The notes under the pieces were generated by a model. It worked only from the letters and a program-made list of their open reading frames with translations. It had not been told where the DNA came from and did no database searches. Below are positions 1 to 11,325 of a DNA stretch of 64,000 bases, piece after piece. A program made the position numbers and the translations under genes. The stretch is from contig OU015494.1 in assembly GCA_907164885.2 (NCBI GenBank), positions 93,501-157,500 of the forward strand, read 5' to 3'. Each line of letters starts with the position of its first letter. The first letter of the stretch is position 1. The stretch comes from Dolomedes plantarius. Lineage: Eukaryota; Arthropoda; Arachnida; Araneae; Dolomedidae.

Positions 1-1
1 T

Positions 2-400
2 GCACCTGATTTTAGTCGAGAATTTTTACTTCAAACCGATGCTTCCGATTTAGGAATGGGAATCGTTCTTTCTCAGGTGGACGACCAAGGAGAAGAACAT
101 CCAGTGCTGTTTCTCAGTAAGAAATTCTCTGAAACGGAAATACGTTATTCTACCACTGAGAAGGAATGTGCCGCTATCATTTGGGCTTTAAAGAAACTGC
201 ATTGTTATCTTGATGGACAAAAATTCAAAATACAAACCGACCACAATCCATTAGTGTGGCTCAGTACCAATGCCAGCTCAAACCCCAGATTAATGCGTTG
301 GGCATTAGGACTTCAACCATACAATTATGAAGTAGTGCATCGTCGAGGAACTTTACACAAAAATGCTGATAGCCTTAGCCGTGTTCCATGGCCAGATTAA
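2..400 (+). CDS. Ty3/gypsy pol fragment, RNase H domain (element B, 5' end outside window)
   Basis: An uninterrupted frame enters from the window edge and stops at 398-400. It is the RNase H domain of a Ty3/gypsy polyprotein, which degrades the RNA strand during reverse transcription. Visible motifs are QTDASDLGMG (first catalytic Asp), TEKECAAIIWALK (catalytic Glu), QTDHNPLVWL (catalytic Asp) and the usual closing motif NADSLSRVP. The reverse transcriptase would lie to the left. Most gypsy polyproteins continue into integrase here; this one stops two residues after SRVPW and is followed by only about 360 bp before a polypurine tract and LTR, so no integrase lies downstream. No frameshift or internal stop is visible, so this may be the youngest retroelement piece of its type here. 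Confidence 0.9.
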   Translation, partial: APDFSREFLLQTDASDLGMGIVLSQVDDQGEEHPVLFLSKKFSETEIRYSTTEKECAAIIWALKKLHCYLDGQKFKIQTDHNPLVWLSTNASSNPRLMRWALGLQPYNYEVVHRRGTLHKNADSLSRVPWPD

Positions 401-773
401 ACGAAAAAAAAAAATTCCGTTCTCACTGTTTAATTTTGTTTATTTTATGAAGTTTATTTTTGTAAAGACTGTTCGTTTTGCTTGTTTTTATTTGCCTAAG
501 AAAAGAAATAGTAGAAAAGGAAGGTTTCTGTTGTAAACAATATTAAACTATTGTACTAATTCCATAATAATTTCTTCCTGTTATTAGTATATGTTGAATT
601 TTGTGTTATGTATGATTTCTATTACTTATAGCATTTAAGGTATATTAAGTTTATGTATTGCCACTGTAACTTTCAGCCTTGGCACTGCACTGTTTTCTTT
701 CGCTGTGTTTTGTTTTTCCTTACCTTTTCTCGCAGAACAACCTGCTCGAAAAGTCCTCGGGGAGGAGAGGAGT
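401..773 (+). other. 3' noncoding region of gypsy element B with polypurine tract
   Basis: AT-rich sequence without a credible reading frame separates the RNase H stop from the LTR. It ends in the purine run GGGGAGGAGAGGAG at about 759-772, immediately before the LTR start TGTACCG. That position and composition are those of a plus-strand polypurine primer. Confidence 0.7.
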
Positions 774-1063
774 TGTACCGTACTATATCTCCCCCCCCAA
801 AAAGTCTGCGTGTTAAGTCCCCCGAGCTGTTTCTAAGCGCATGCGCCAAGAAGAAAAGAATTGGTGGGGAGAAGGTCATTACCCTCGGGTGAGAGGGGAG
901 ACGCTTGAGAGATGTTTTTGAGTGTGGTTATGTGTTTTACTTCTTGTATATAATTCTGTTGTATATAGTGTGTGTGTGTTCTGTGCCGTAAATAAAGTTA
1001 AGAAAACGCTACCTGATGTCTTTCCTAAAGTGAAGTGTGATTTATTGGCCAAGTTACGGTACA
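774..1063 (+). repeat. 3' LTR of gypsy element B (290 bp)
   Basis: The segment starts TGTACCGTAC and ends TTACGGTACA, an imperfect terminal inverted repeat of the TG...CA type. It follows a polypurine tract and holds a TATA-like stretch near 945-955 and an AATAAA signal near 990. No second copy is in the window, so the boundaries rest on the tract, the termini and the abrupt start of family A LTR sequence at 1064. Confidence 0.7.
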
Positions 1064-1483
1064 GTGGACACGTGAACTCCACAAATTTAAAGTCACCCAA
1101 TTAAATTATTAAGAAGTTTTAGGACCTCTGGCGTCAATATCGCTAAGCACTTATTTACTATTTGCGTGAAAAGAAGTTTTCTGTCTCTTGGGGTCTAACT
1201 CTCGTTGCTTTCGGACCTGCGGTTTATGCTTCTGTCGTCTAATGCACTCCGCGCATCGTCAGGCCAAGTCATGTGGCCGCTGCAGCTAAGGCTTTCTAAC
1301 CAATAAAGCAAATCCTCGAAGTTGTGTATTTCATGAATGGCTCCAAGAATGCGTGTCTCGCCTAAGGTTTGTAAGTGATTCCCTGGATCTACAAGTCACC
1401 CGACTGCATCACATCTTCGTGACGGCTACGCCTCCGATTAGGGCTATGCCTCTCCTCCACGGCGTGAGGTACGGGACATCACA
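1064..1483 (+). repeat. 3' part of a gypsy family A LTR (subtype A2)
   Basis: From GTGGACACGTG onward this matches the second half of the LTRs at 51516-52304 and 59400-60197 and ends with the same terminal CATCACA. Its middle (the stretch holding GCGTGTCTCGCC near 1351) matches the inverted LTR at 61628-62397 rather than the other two, which defines subtype A2. Gypsy B is inserted into it; the left half of this LTR should lie before the window. Confidence 0.85.
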
Positions 1484-1493
1484 TATATGAGGC

Positions 1494-1731
1494 GGTGTAA
1501 GGCAAATTGGTGTAAGTCACATTTTCAACTTTTTTTTATTTGAGGGCAAAAATGTAATCTCCATGTTCAATTTATAGTGGAATTGCAAATAATTATTATT
1601 TGCAATATCATAATAATTGTTATGAATTATAATTTGTTCAATTTATAGTGGAATTTTTGGTAATTTTTGCAGTAAAACGCTTTGGATATACAGCACTTGC
1701 CTTACTGACTTACACTACTTTGCTTTTCACC
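1494..1731. mobile_element. Candidate MITE, about 238 bp
   Basis: The ends are imperfect inverted repeats (left GGTGTAAGGCAAATTGGTGT, right reverse complement GGTGAAAAGCAAAGTAGTGT; about 21 of 26 positions agree) and GGC flanks both sides as a possible 3-bp duplication. Inside, the segment TTCAATTTATAGTGGAATT occurs twice. There is no coding capacity. Superfamily not assigned. Confidence 0.45.
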
Positions 1732-2798
1732 GGCATAGTCTAACTATATGTAGATAGATACACAGCGAGTCGCCATCTTGCATAAACTCCTCTCAAGTTC
1801 ATGAGAAGAAAAATGAAAAGGTGATTCTTCCCATTTTATCTCACCGAAACAACAATTTTCCTCTTACCAGGAGCAGTTGTCGGTTTAGAAGCGTTTATCT
1901 CGGCTCCACTGTTTATCGCCGCGAAGTAAAAACAATATCGTACTCTATTCATTGCTGGCAACTGTCTTTCGACTCCCCGGCGAGATGTTGGCATAAAAAC
2001 GTCAAAACAAAAATCGAAAGATAGACGCTTGTTTGCTTGAGTTCTTTATCGCAGCATTTACGTTCGTCGGCGAACAACCCTTTTCCCGAGCGTGCGGGTA
2101 GACTAAACATTCAGCATCGGATAGAAATGCTCAAATCGGATGTCGCTGACTCATACCGATGAGACCGTTTATCGAAATTAGAGGTTCTAATCGGAGCATT
2201 TTTTTTTAGATCCACGGAACATTTCCATAAACAAAAATTCGTGGCTCTTTTCGCATTCATGTCTGATGAAAGGAGCTGTAACGAACGCGAATATTATGAC
2301 CGACTCGTTCAAGTTCTGATAGTTGAGGATTCTTACACGTAAAAATTATTCACCAAAATTAGACAAAAGATGTCGTATCAATTAAAACAAACAGAGGTTT
2401 AACAATAATTTCATTAAAGACTAACTGACATCGCTTCAAAATTCCGCAGAACACTCTAATAGTTACGTTTAAGGAAAAAAAGATCATTAAAAGTTGCGTG
2501 CAGTAATGTAACGCCGAGTAAAAGAAATACATAAAAATTATCGTCCGTCTGCCATTTAAAAATGCACCTCCTTGTTTTTATAGTTTCTCCGTTTCCATGG
2601 TTACGCCGTTTAAGGTTTATTCGTTCTTTTACACTTTTTTAAATGTATGCAAAATATTAAAATTTCTCGGCGATTATTTTTCAGTGGATAAGTTGTTATG
2701 TTACGGGTAAATAAGATATCGAAACCTGTTAAAGACGATCTGCTGGAGTTTTGGCCCTCATGTTTTGCACGCGTATAATTTACTTGAGCGTGTACGAC
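1732..2798. other. Noncoding stretch, nothing recognised
   Basis: I see no convincing open frame, repeat or RNA structure here. The only frame over 60 codons (1821-2024) has no recognisable motif and no support. Confidence 0.4.
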
Positions 2799-3294
2799 TG
2801 TCGATCCCCTTCACTTCTACGGGTTCACTTTGGTTCGTTTGTCAAGACGTTTTCAATGATACACAAATAAATTTTCACAGTAAAAAGTTTAGTACACACC
2901 CGTGAATATTCAAAGTTTTATTTTCTTTCGCAAGCACAAACACATCACTAATTTATCTACAATATTATACAGTCAATTAACTATTTCAGTCATCTCCCAA
3001 TGACTTATCTAACAAAGACCTAGTGCGTCTTCGGGGTCTCTATACACCCACGCACTGTATTCGTCTGCCGGCCCTCTCTAGAGCCAACAACCTCAGACTA
3101 AAACAAAACCACACGCCTCTCTCGCGTGGGCGCAAGCACTCACTCCGACGTCCCCCTGACTTCTGCCCAGGGTATCCCGTCTCCGAACACCACACGAATC
3201 CCTTATCAAGCCGGGTACATTGCCCTACCCCCCTGCTTTCTTGAGAGGAAAGTACAGGGACAAAACACAAGGGGTTGCCGTGGCAGACACGACA
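2799..3294 (-). repeat. 3' LTR of gypsy element C (496 bp)
   Basis: On the minus strand it starts TGTCGTGTCTGCC and ends GGGGATCGACA. It is nearly identical to the copy at 5177-5672. The adjoining sequence at 3295-3306 reads as the purine tract TTGGGGGAAAGG on the minus strand. Confidence 0.93.
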
Positions 3295-3820
3295 CCTTTC
3301 CCCCAAGATGGTGGTTGCAGATGCAATCTGCAGACACACATCTGACAATTACCTGTCTGCAGGCCTTTACACACAATATTCTATTTACCAAAATTTCACA
3401 ATAATAATAACAATAACTACAAATGACATAAATCTCAATAATAATAATAAACAAAATAAACACTCCTAGCACTAAACATAATCATAATTACCAATATTTG
3501 GAACTATATTTCCAAAACTATTAATAGCTAACGATACACAGGTAAAATAAAATGAAATACTAATATCAAAATGCACATCTTCATAACCCTGAAATAACTA
3601 AAGATAACAGAATAACATCAATTAGAAATAAAGGAAATTGCGCTTCTTACCATACTGGACACCACATAAAATAGATTTACCATTTAACTACATAATATTG
3701 ATACTCGTTAATATACTGCAACTAAGAAAGAAAAAAATATTGTTAAAATACTACATATAAAGAAAAATATTTAAAAAGTTCCACACTAAGTCCATCGTAA
3801 AAGTTCGTGACTCCTGGTAG
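3295..3820 (-). other. 3' noncoding region and polypurine tract of element C
   Basis: Between the pol stop and the left LTR is AT-rich sequence with AAT/ACA low-complexity runs near 3400-3450 and no coding. The polypurine tract is 3295-3306 on the minus strand. No integrase sequence is present. Confidence 0.7.
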
Positions 3821-5048
3821 CTAGTCATCGACTGGAAGACACGACACAACATCTGCATTTGCCAGTTTCGCTCCTGGTCGATCCCTATAATAATTGCACA
3901 AACCTAAAAAACTTCTTAACTGTGTTTTCGTTTTGGGATGTTCAGTACAATAACTAATTTCACCAGTCTTCTTTATGCTTCTTTCTTCCAGACAACCATG
4001 CTTTTCCCGGGTATTTCTTTGCCTTTTAGAAGACCTGCTTTTGGGTTCTACTTTACGCTTAATAGAAAGCGTTTCTGCAAACACTGATTTGTTATCTTTC
4101 ACATCTTGGCAAATTGCCTGCTGAGCATTTTCAGCATCAATGCTTGATTTATGTGCTAAATGCAACACTTTACTTCTATCGTAAGGCAATATCAGCTGCA
4201 TCTCTGTTTCTCCTAATATTCTATCTCGATGGAAATTGAGTCCGTCGATCGACATCAAATTCCCTTTCTGTAATTTCAAAATCCCTCTCGCGGATTCTAA
4301 TGAGCCGCATTTTTCTTGCTCTTCTCTGAATTTTGGCGATTCCGCGCCGGACATTTTAGTTTCGTTATCAGCACCCTCATTATTTCTTGCCTCAATCTCA
4401 AAACATAGTACAGTGCGAGGCTCCCCCTCTGCATTTCGTTGACCTCTTTCACCTCCGAGTGGAGGGTCGCTATTTTCTCCCTCGCAAGGTACTCCCCGTT
4501 CCTCAGCCAGAGGTGGTCTTGATTCACAATCTTCGACCCAGCTGTGTTCGACGTCATTCACAAGCGACTGCTCAGTACTTGGGGGTAGTAAACAGGACAC
4601 ATTCAGCTTATTATTCGAGGCGACTATCTCTACGGGCTGCGAGATTCTGTCCCCTTGTCTGCGAGCATGTGGCATAATTGGCGCTTGGCCGACATTTGCT
4701 TCGCGTCTCTCTCCAAAGGCAGGAATTACGTTCGTTTCGTGATTCGGCACGTACGATGAATCCAAAATATGAATTTGTGTTGCACTATCGCTTATTGGTT
4801 CATTGCAATTTTTGTTCGCGCTCTTGGCCCTTATTATCTCTAATTCATGCTGTCGTTCCTCGTGTTTTTTTCTATCCTCCACCGCAGTGATTAGCATGTT
4901 TCACAAATTCTGCGTCGTTGCTATACTCCTCCGAGTTTATAATTAATTGTTTAAGTTCAAATGCTCTTAAATTTGGGGTTACTACTGCATACAAGTCTTC
5001 TGCAACTACTTTTATATCTTCTTTTTTAAGTCCTTTGATAGTCCACAT
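3821..5048 (-). pseudogene. Gag-like region joined to the last residues of pol (element C)
   Basis: A minus-strand start at 5048 opens a leader resembling the N-terminus of arthropod gypsy Gag; it stops after about 55 codons near 4900, and a second frame of 358 codons (4897-3821) carries on, so one frameshift separates them. The long frame is charged and low in recognisable domains until its last 60 residues, where it contains LRSFLGLCNYY (the link between reverse transcriptase and RNase H in gypsy pol) followed a few residues later by a degenerate version of the motif that closes RNase H. Protease, most of reverse transcriptase and nearly all RNase H are therefore deleted. The protein is not expected to be functional. 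Confidence 0.75.
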
Positions 5049-5157
5049 CGTATTTGAAATTATTTAACGGATCCCCCAAAATATAAATATTAAAGGCATC
5101 TCACCTGCACTGACGACTCACTCACTTATCCACCAATCCAGGTATCCAAGTCCACAG

Positions 5158-5175
5158 ATCCTGTCGGCTGCGCCA
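5158..5175 (-). promoter_or_regulatory. Primer binding site, tRNA-Ser type (element C)
   Basis: One base inside the 5' LTR the minus strand reads TGGCGCAGCCGACAGGAT, close to the complement of the 3' end of animal tRNA-Ser. TGG at the start corresponds to the tRNA CCA tail. The tRNA identity comes from memory of the tRNA-Ser acceptor stem. Confidence 0.7.
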
Positions 5176-5176
5176 A

Positions 5177-5672
5177 TGTCGATCCCCTTCACTTCTACGG
5201 GTTCACTTTGGTTCGTTTATCAAAACGTTTTCAATGATACACAAATAAATTTTCACAGTAAAAAGTTTAGTACACACCCGTGAATATTCAAAGTTTTATT
5301 TTCTTTCGCAAGCACAAACACATCACTAATTTATCTACAATATTATACAGTCAATTAACTATTTCAGTCATCTCCCAATGACTTATCTAACAAAGACCTA
5401 GTGCGTCTTCGGGGTCTCTATACACCCACGCACTGTATTCGTCTGCCGGCCCTCTCTAGAGCCAACAACCGCAGACTAAAACAAAACCACACGCTTCTCT
5501 CGCGTGGGCGCAAGCACTCACTCCGACGTCCCCCTGACTTCTGCCCAGGGTATTCCGTCTCCGAACACCACACGAATCCCTTATCAAGCCGGGGTCATTG
5601 CCCTACCCCCCTGCTTTCTTGAGAGAAAAGTACAGGGACAAAACACAAGGGGTTGCCGTGGCAGACACGACA
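5177..5672 (-). repeat. 5' LTR of gypsy element C (496 bp)
   Basis: Same termini and length as the left LTR; carries the promoter for the element by analogy with the family. Differences from the other LTR are isolated substitutions. Confidence 0.93.
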
Positions 5673-5988
5673 ACGACCTCAGGGCTTTGTGTTCTTTCGT
5701 ATTTTAATTCATAGTTCCCGAAAAGTGGTGAAATTTTACCGTGCTTCAAACTTTATTTGCCTCGGTGCGGGACAGTTTATAGCAACGGCTACTTGATGGC
5801 AGCAGCTACTAGGCACAACGGCTACTGATGGATCATTTCTATATAGAAGGTAAAAAGTAAACAATAGAAATAAACAAAATTAAAATTCAAGCATAGACTG
5901 CTAAATCACTATAACATAAAACTTATCCTGCAAAGAAAACATTTTCAATAGAGGATAGCGCAGAAGCTTCATATCCCCATAATGACAA

Positions 5989-6860
5989 AAATAAATAAAT
6001 AATCCAACAGATATAGATAAAAAAATTATACTAAAATAAAATAGACAAAAAACAAACAGAAATCAAGCACTCTGGGCATCCACGCACCAACGGCAAGATT
6101 CTGTATAAGTGCCGGAACTGAACCATGAAACAACAGAGGTAACCGACAGGTCTCGTCATCAGGGAGCCTAACCATGTCAATTACCTCAAGGGGAACTTTC
6201 TGAATAGGATGCAGGTAAGCCCAAAAGACATCCCAAGGCCCCGAGTCCCCCAAAGAAGCAATTAGTCAAGAAGAAAATGAAAAGACAAACACAACTTACA
6301 GTATGGGCTCAACGCACCTTACATGCAAGCACACAAAAATCCTAATGCAAAGTAGACGATGCGTACACACCCCAATTCCGTAAGTGACGGTTATGGCGAA
6401 ACAGCAGCCAATTCTATCCTAAAGGTTACGTCATTGTAACATTACAATAGCTCCACCCCCCATTACAACTTAACCAAATGAAAAGACAAATACTATTCTA
6501 AACATCTTTAAAAATTCCTGAGTCTAAATGCCATTTTTTTAAAACTTTTAAACTGCCGAAATTTTTAGGGAAATCGTTTTTTCTTAAGTTTTCTTCGAAA
6601 ATGCTACATGCCTCCAAAAAATCCCCAGCGTTGTTACATATGTTTTTTATTCTATAAAGTTGTGAGTAAAAAATATTATAATAAATTTTATAGTTTAAGT
6701 AGCTATGGAAATGGAATTGTTTTATGGTTCAGTTCCGGCACTTATACAGAATCTTGCCGTTGGTGCGTGGATGCCCAGAGTGCTTGATTTCTGTTTGTTT
6801 TTTGTCTATTTTATTTTAGTATAATTTTTTTATCTATATTTGTTGGATTATTTATTTATT
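5989..6860. repeat. Inverted repeat, two arms of about 144 bp
   Basis: The left arm 5989-6132 is the reverse complement of 6717-6860 with only about two differences. The 584-bp spacer is AT-rich with no gene. TTCTATATAGAA occurs just outside the right arm and again at about 5838-5849, so the structure may be larger. No terminal duplication could be fixed. It could be a foldback element or two copies of one repeat in opposite orientation. Confidence 0.8.
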
Positions 6861-9092
6861 CTATATAGAAGGGGCATTTACCGTGAACTGGAAACTACTG
6901 TCGTACAAGACTGAAAGAAATCTCCGCCGACAGCCGAAAACTGGAGTAAAACTTTACGAAGACAAAGCAGTATTCTCGCGTGGAAAAATGGACCTGTAGC
7001 TAATTGGGCAGGGTTATTTTTTTCTTCTTCAGAAAATTAAGACAACCAGGGGATGGTTGTGCCCGTGGCGCCATCTTTCGGTACTGATGACAATTGAGTG
7101 CTTTATTAAGACGTTAAATGAAACTAATAATGCAATCTGGTGTCATATTATTAGATTAATGTATTTAACAAGGTTATACAAGTTAAAATGTAAACATTAT
7201 TTTTTTTAAATACTGAACTGCTACTGAAACAATCACAGAATTGTTTAATGAAAATAAAAAATTTAAGAATTCCATATAATTCTTAAAATGTTAAATGCAT
7301 ATAAGAATTATATGGAAGAAATATAATTCTACAAGGGATTGTTTTTCCTGGGTTATACAATAAAAGATAAGAAATAAAAGATCTCGTTCATATACTTGCT
7401 AGACAATTTACGGATGCAGTTAGACAAAGAAACTATTAGGAAATTTGAGTCATTATAGTTTGGACAAATCAAAACTATATTTCCCGAGCAAATATTGAAT
7501 AATACAGCATGACTTTAAAAAATAAAGCTACCCGAAGACTTTTCATAAATTCAGCTTCATCCATTGGAGTGAGAAGCAAATGGTTAAACACATTCATGCA
7601 TGCATGTATGCCTCATGAATGTGCGGAACAAACTGCTCTGCAAATCTGATGCATTAAAGATATTGTTACGGACCAAAATCCCTCAGTGATATTTTGTTAC
7701 ATTTGGAATAAAAATCAGCCCTTTCAAATCACAACGTCCGAAAACTGGGTAAAGTTTGACGAGAAAACCGTATAGAGACCCGATTTTCAAGCGCATTCAT
7801 TAAACTGAAATCGTATGACATAAACCATTTCAAATAAAGCCATCGTTGTTTCAGAAGCCTACCTTACTTATTCATACGGAATGTTAAAAATAGTGGCGCC
7901 ATCTACCGGCAGGATAGATTTTCCCCCCTTTGCATTCAGTTACATCGAAATCTCGTGATGTTAAAAATAGTGGCGCCATCTACCGGCAGCATAGAATTTT
8001 CCTCCGATTCATTTTTTATAATTAATACATTCAAATTCTCGTCGTATTTCAGTAAAAATTTCCTAGGTATACTGTATTAAATTATAACCATATGCATCGA
8101 TAATCATGTTTGAATCCCAGAATATATTATTAATTGTTATTTTCATAATGTGCCGAGAACTGATTAAACACTCCATAGAGTGAATGAATTCGTAGAAACC
8201 CCTTTCCGACGACCACCCCTCGAAACGACAAACTTTTTTTATAGAATATAGGTTTCTGTGCAAATCTTTTTTGAATTATTGTATTCAGTTGATAGAACGC
8301 GTCCTGATATAGGATTTGTAAAGACTTAGATATAGGATTCCTGAGTATAGGATTTGTAGAGCCAAAAAAACATTCGGCAAATACTGCTTTACTTTTAACA
8401 CAGCAGCATTCGACAAGTATTCATCTGGCTTTTATGTTAGTCGGATACATTTTTATCTATTTAAATGAAGCACGAAACGAACCTTGCATAGACATTAATT
8501 ATAATTGATGCTTTCTTTGGAGCTAAGGAAATGCTATTGAACTGCCGCAATTTATAGAAAACAGTAGAAATTAACAAGTATTTTCAATTTGGTTTAAACC
8601 TTGACGATTCATAAAAAGTGTACAGTAATTTTTCGATGTGTCGAATCGGGAATTAATTTTTTTTGTTCTCAATTATTAAGCAAAGTTCATTTAGCATATT
8701 CAACACTTTCCGACCTCCTTATGTCCAAACTCCGCGTTGACACGCGAGAATTCGAGGCGACTCGAACCGATAACATCCTAGATGCTTTGATAAAATACTA
8801 GATGCAATCACTCGTCGGAAATGCGAGATTTAAATTTTGTTTCGTATCTCTTTAGACAATGATTTTCAAAAGATGCTAAACAATCAAATTGAAAAAATAA
8901 TTTATTGCAATTACATAATAATAACAATACATTACATTAAATAATTACATTATTATGCTACTCAATCCAGTTATGTGGCAATGTTTAACTGGAGAGTTTG
9001 ATTTTTCGGCGAAATGTTCTTTAACACATTTTTCTGCTCTCCCCGAAGTCAAAGAAAACATTTAAATGTCTGCCCTCTATTAAATCTGGATT
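6861..9092. other. Noncoding AT-rich stretch
   Basis: No gene recognised. It includes the short direct repeat listed at 7881-7994. Open frames at 8063-8263 and 8601-8801 are short, compositionally random and lack motifs. Confidence 0.4.
7881..7994 (+). repeat. Direct repeat of 37 bp, spacing 77 bp
   Basis: 7881-7917 and 7958-7994 share ATGTTAAAAATAGTGGCGCC and the following 17 bases with one difference. The core GTGGCGCCATCT also occurs at about 7065-7076. Confidence 0.8.
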
Positions 9093-9250
9093 GAAGGCCC
9101 AGGGATTAGTGGTATCGCGTCGGCTTTCGGTACTGAAGGTCCACGGATCAAATTCCGAGCGCCATTAAATACCTTCGTGTCTAGGCCGGATAAGGGCACG
9201 TTACGTTCGTAGACCGGAAAGTCATTCTATGAGGTGGGAGAAGGTACGAT
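9093..9250 (+). repeat. tRNA-derived SINE-like sequence
   Basis: The segment holds an A-box-like TTAGTGGTATCGCG (about 9106-9119) and, some 35 bases on, a B-box-like GGATCAAATTCC (about 9145-9156), the layout of an internal RNA polymerase III promoter. There is no matching acceptor stem, so it is not a normal tRNA gene. A tRNA-unrelated tail follows to about 9250. Only one copy is in the window. Confidence 0.5.
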
Positions 9251-9308
9251 CCCCCAGATACGTCACAGCCTTGAACCAGTGTGAACAGCCAGTGTGAACA
9301 GCCTCTGT

Positions 9309-9471
9309 ATATGCAGACCTGCCAACCTCAGTAAGAGCAAAATCCGACAATATTCTACCGTGCATAAAATAATAGACATGACATAACACAAAAGAGTATA
9401 GTAAAATATTATAATAAAAGAATTACGAAAAGTAAATGAACCAACTGATTGGGTACAAAGTTTGGTTATAG
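9309..9471 (+). repeat. Partial copy of the sequence at 14335-14494 (gypsy D fragment)
   Basis: About 160 bp match 14335-14494 closely, including the first codons of the gypsy D reverse transcriptase. The match stops abruptly at GGTTATAG. A shorter, more diverged copy is at 12416-12478. Confidence 0.85.
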
Positions 9472-10317
9472 GTTCATTGATTCTTTAAAGTGAAAATTTT
9501 AACATGGAAATAATACATTTGTTTTTGCGATATTGATTCTTATAACCACTGATCACTATAAGCTGTGGTTACTGTATATATCTATTCAGGTGTACCTTCA
9601 AGGATACAGAATCAAAAGGATTTCTAGGTAAGGAGTCTGAAATAGAAATCACGTAGCAGATGCCATATTGCGGGGACATGAGCAAACGCAACTTCACATT
9701 CGGACACAAAAATGGTTTCAATCCAATTCAAAAAGCCATGGGATTCAGAATAATAATATACTCGCTTCAAGGAGTTGATGCTTTCAGCACACAAGCTCGA
9801 AACAGTCGAGGGCTTGAAAGTTCATATTTTATTTAAGGGGGCCCTACTAATCTACTGTTTTGACTAAACCTAAACATAAATATTACCACTAAACCGAAAT
9901 ATGGACAATTTTCATTATTTTCAGTATAATGTTTCCTTTTGGGTTAAACTTATTACGGATTCAAATGGACGTTCTCCAGTATGCACCCAAACAGATTACT
10001 AGATGTGTGAGCAGTATAGTCACAATGCTGACTCTTGTATTTCCATTCTGTCTTTTGGTAGTGATGTAACTCTAATGCTCTGACAGGTTGTTTTACAAAT
10101 CAAGGATAACATTTCATTTAAAAGAATTTCATTTTTTCTCTTCTAAAGTGAAGAGAACTGATAAATACATCAAAATAAACATAAGATCTATAGGAAATAA
10201 ATTTGTATAAAATGTGCACAAATAAGGCCTGCTAAAATATTAATTTTTTATTGAAATTTGTGAAGCTACTTATAGTAATACAGTACGTTAAACATAAAAG
10301 GGGGGGGATTTAATAAG
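9472..10317. other. Noncoding stretch, nothing recognised
   Basis: No reading frame or structural signal that I can support. Confidence 0.4.
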
Positions 10318-11325
10318 ACTGAATTAGATCACAATTACAATCCTTTGAGCAGTTCATTAACTATGCAATAATATATAATAACCTTTATGATTCAATTGAA
10401 ATAATCAGCTAAGACACGATGTAAATAACTTCTGAAAAACAATTTCATAATAAACAATATCCTAAATGTTATTTAAATTATAAGATTAAAAATCAAAATA
10501 AAGTTCATTCATTTCATAAGAAAGCTTTCAATTTTATTTTTAAAGGTCAAAATAGAGTGTAGAAAAACTTGTACTAAGATTATAACACATTTAAAGATCT
10601 AGAAATCGAAGATTTTGATTCATTTTAATTTTAGCAGCACGAGATGTTGGGGGAAATTTAACAGATTATTTCTATTTCAAGTGCCTCCGGTAGAGAACAT
10701 TATCAAAGGTCTGTAATCTTTTCAAGACTCGTGAATTATTTTAAGAGAAGATGGGAAGTTTACCCAGTATGGAATGGTTTCATCTGATTTTAAATAAAAA
10801 AATTAGCTTGACATTTTGACTGAATTAGATTACAATTAAAATCATTTCGGCACTTCAGTAAACATTAACTATGCAATAATACGAATCAATTGAAATAATC
10901 AGCTGAGACACGATGTAAATAACTTCTGAAAAACGATTTCAATATCCAAAATTTTATTAAATTATAAGATTAAAAATCATAATAAAGTACATTAATTTCA
11001 TAAGAAAGCTTTCAATTTTATTTTTGAAGGGCAAAATACAGTGTAGAAAAACTTACTAACTTGTACTAAAAAGATTATCCCTCATTATAACACATTTAAA
11101 GATCTAGAAATCAAAGATTTTGATTCATTTTAATTTTAGCAGCATAAGATGTTGGGGGAAATTTAACAGATTATTTCTATTTCAAGTGCCTCCGGCAGAG
11201 AACATTATCAATTGTCTGTAATCTTTTCAAGACTAGTGAATTATTTTAAGAGAAGATGGGAAGTTTACCCAGTATGGAATGGTTTCATCTGATTTTAAAT
11301 AAAAAAAAATTGGCTTGACATTTTG
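10318..11325 (+). repeat. Tandem duplication, two units of about 500 bp
   Basis: Unit 1 is 10318-10818 and unit 2 is 10819-11325; both begin ACTGAATTAGAT and end GACATTTTG. They are about 90 percent alike by eye with small insertions and deletions. Neither unit codes for anything recognisable. Confidence 0.88.

Larger units (their letters stand above)
2799..5672 (-). mobile_element. Complete, internally deleted Ty3/gypsy element (C) with 5-bp target duplication
   Basis: Two 496-bp LTRs (2799-3294 and 5177-5672) enclose 1882 bp. ACGAC occurs directly before 2799 and directly after 5672, a perfect 5-bp target duplication. A tRNA-Ser-type primer site lies next to the right LTR and a polypurine tract next to the left one, so the element reads on the minus strand with its 5' LTR at the right. 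The LTRs differ at only a few positions, so insertion is fairly recent, yet most of pol is missing: the copy was probably moved in trans by intact relatives. Confidence 0.93.

Noticed and set aside
1821..2024. Possible small protein
   Set aside because: No motif, no splice context, composition like the surroundings.
3023..3404. Open frames on both strands in the LTRs of element C
   Set aside because: The same frames recur in the other LTR, overlap each other and have no motif; the LTR is noncoding.
9093..9165. Functional tRNA gene
   Set aside because: A-box and B-box-like sequences are present but no acceptor stem pairing was found; kept as SINE-like.
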